Assembly: GCA_021732785.1 (NCBI GenBank)
Contig: JAKFUG010000055.1
Span: 23,016 to 87,015, forward strand
Direction: 5' to 3'
DNA from: Planctomycetaceae bacterium
GTDB taxonomy: Bacteria > Planctomycetota > Planctomycetia > Planctomycetales > Planctomycetaceae
DNA: 64,000 nucleotides
Below are positions 62,766 to 64,000 of the stretch, piece after piece. Positions within the stretch are counted from its first letter, which is position 1, and each line of letters opens with the position of its first letter. Below the pieces are notes generated by a model. That model saw only the letters and a program-made list of their open reading frames with translations. It did not search any database and was not told where the DNA came from. The position numbers and the translations under genes were made by a program.

Positions 62766-62967
62766 GCCGGTCGACTCCACGATTGTGGATATCCACCGGA
62801 CTCGTGAACGCATCTCGGATGCCTTCGGTGGCGATATTTCTGCCATCACCGCCGACGCTAAGCGACGACAAGAGGCGTCGAAACGGCGTACCATCTCGTT
62901 TGCAGAAGCAGCGAGTGGCACGGTTCAACCGCTGGTTCCGGGCGTCTCGACAAGCGAAGGGGGGTAA
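62740..62967 (+). CDS. Putative antitoxin downstream of the PIN toxin
   Basis: A 75-residue protein (DSTIVDIHRTRERISDAFGGD and ITADAKRRQEASKRRTISFAEAAS) that matches the short partners I associate with this PIN group. The ATG at 62740 lies within the toxin gene, with AGGAGATG upstream. It ends the plus-strand gene run before sodA. Confidence 0.75.
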   Translation: MTQPTKKREPVDSTIVDIHRTRERISDAFGGDISAITADAKRRQEASKRRTISFAEAASGTVQPLVPGVSTSEGG

Positions 62968-63370
62968 GGTCTCGTTTGGTTGGCGGGTGGCCGGGGCTGG
63001 ACGACCAACGGGAGGAAGCCCTGGTGAGCGTTTCGTCGGCTTTCCGACTCGATTGAGCCATTCTCTCGCAGGGTGCGGAGCATTTTCTGATGGGAACCAA
63101 TCAATTCCAGCCCCAATCTTCGCGTAAGCCCATTCGCGGAGAGGGATGGTTGTTATGCTTGGGCTTTCTGCTTTCATAATGTCACGCTTCAAACGCTCTC
63201 TCCCAGTCGTCCCGCACTCTCCCCACTGCTCTCATATTGCGATTGTTCAATCGGCCGTGCGTGCTCGAGGAAACCGGGCGCTTGCGCTTCCGGCTCGTGG
63301 CGTTCAAAAAACAACAGCCCGGCACGTGCAGACGTGCCGGGCTGTTGTCGATGGTCACATCGCGAACGGT
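62968..63370. other. Intergenic region between antitoxin and convergent sodA
   Basis: About 400 bases with no supported gene. It includes a degenerate arm of the 33746 palindrome (about 63271-63300, cgcttgcgcttccggctcgtg) and the sodA terminator (63306-63348). Confidence 0.55.
63306..63348 (-). terminator. Intrinsic terminator of sodA
   Basis: 17-bp perfect stem (acaacagcccggcacgt with its complement) around gcag, followed on the minus strand by T6. It starts 22 bases after the sodA stop. Confidence 0.9.
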
Positions 63371-63979
63371 TTACTTCGCGGCGGCGAACCGCTTGGCGAC
63401 TTCCGGCCAGTTGACGACGCTCCAGAACGCCGTGATGTAATCCGGGCGGCGGTTCTGATAGTTGAGATAGTAAGCATGTTCCCACACGTCGAGACCGAGG
63501 AGCGGCGTTTTGCCTTCCATGAGCGGGCTGTCCTGATTGGGCGTGCTCACCACTTCCAGCTTCCCGCCGGACTTCACCAGCCAGGCCCAACCGCTGCCGA
63601 AGCGCGTGGTGGCCGCGGCGGCGAATTTTTCCTTGAACGTGGCAAAACTGCCAAACGCTTCATTGATCGCCGTGGCAAGTTCACCCGTGGGTTCGCCACC
63701 GGCATTGGGAGCCAGCACCGTCCAGAACAGACTGTGATTGGCATGGCCGCCAGCATTGTTGCGGACCACCGTGCGGATCGCTTCCGGGACTTTGCTCAAG
63801 TCTTGAATCAGCGTTTCGGCATCGAGCGCGGCGAGATCGGGATGATCTTTCAGCGCGTTGTTCGCATTGTTGATGTAAGCCTGATGATGCTTCGTGTGAT
63901 GGATTTCCATCGTTTTGGCATCGATGTGCGGTTCCAGGGCATTGGTCGGATACGGCAAAGCGGGGAGGCTGTAAGCCAT
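63371..63979 (-). CDS. sodA: Manganese-type superoxide dismutase
   Basis: A 202-residue Fe/Mn superoxide dismutase that removes superoxide in the cytoplasm. All four metal ligands are in place: H27, H82 ([10 protein letters not shown]), D164 and H168 (DVWEHAYY). The GGHANH form is that of manganese enzymes. GGAG precedes the ATG. It is convergent with the antitoxin gene and ends in the strong terminator at 63306. No other oxidative-stress genes adjoin it. Confidence 0.95.
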   Translation of the reverse strand: MAYSLPALPYPTNALEPHIDAKTMEIHHTKHHQAYINNANNALKDHPDLAALDAETLIQDLSKVPEAIRTVVRNNAGGHANHSLFWTVLAPNAGGEPTGELATAINEAFGSFATFKEKFAAAATTRFGSGWAWLVKSGGKLEVVSTPNQDSPLMEGKTPLLGLDVWEHAYYLNYQNRRPDYITAFWSVVNWPEVAKRFAAAK

Positions 63980-64000
63980 TGCGGGTCACTCCAGAAAAAA

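Overview
The window reads as one stretch of a high-GC chromosome from a planctomycete (Planctomycetota, probably order Planctomycetales). The pointers are family content: a DUF1501 Tat-exported protein beside a DUF1549/DUF1553 protein, a Tat-exported Gfo/Idh/MocA oxidoreductase, secreted sulfatases, a sorbosone-dehydrogenase-like propeller, a secreted aldose epimerase and several conserved proteins I know only from planctomycetes. Genus is not resolvable from what I can see. There is no rRNA, CRISPR array, transposase or complete prophage.

Layout. 1-7,900: housekeeping and enzymes (a partial planctomycete protein, ruvX, hisF, a scramblase/LURP-like protein, an O-methyltransferase, an SGNH-fold protein lacking its serine, an HD phosphohydrolase). 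7,900-16,200: OmpA-like lipoprotein, DASS transporter, PhoH2 (PIN plus PhoH), a fused oligopeptide ABC ATPase, a slipin. 16,200-19,200: accessory patch with an unknown gene, a Pycsar-effector-like membrane protein and three minus-strand tRNA loci. 19,200-23,900: HAD phosphatase, secreted and hypothetical proteins, and a ParD/ParE-like pair whose toxin is frameshifted. 23,900-31,000: cell-wall genes ftsW-murG-SDR, preceded by a translationally coupled AAA ATPase plus TOPRIM pair that looks like a defence module, then a planctomycete AAA protein. 31,000-48,200: SDR, CPXCG protein, hflX, aldose epimerase, ECF sigma factor with a zinc-finger membrane partner, gmd-pabA/trpG, a HD-GYP/PAS/GGDEF protein, proC, lipase, LRR protein, thiC, WD40 protein, DinB. 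48,200-59,300: planctomycete secreted catabolic genes and two sulfatases, with a zeta-type toxin pair embedded in a tightly overlapping gene chain. 59,300-64,000: bioB, a toxin-antitoxin-rich patch flanked by a duplicated bioB 3' end, and a Mn superoxide dismutase.

Intergenic DNA is unusually rich in repeats. At least five families recur: TGCAAA-type inverted repeats, CCCCAACGGGG modules, a 62-nt hairpin present twice almost identically, a 31-bp perfect palindrome with a distant degenerate arm, and a CCCAGGGAT terminator-like hairpin. Several sit where they could shape operon expression, for example between ftsW and murG.

Best candidates for an undescribed system are the AAA/TOPRIM pair (27,513-29,254), the orphan Pycsar-like effector facing an unknown gene (16,247-17,788), and the cassette carried between two copies of the bioB 3' end (60,573-61,417). 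All functions are inferred from motifs read by eye; no database search was run.
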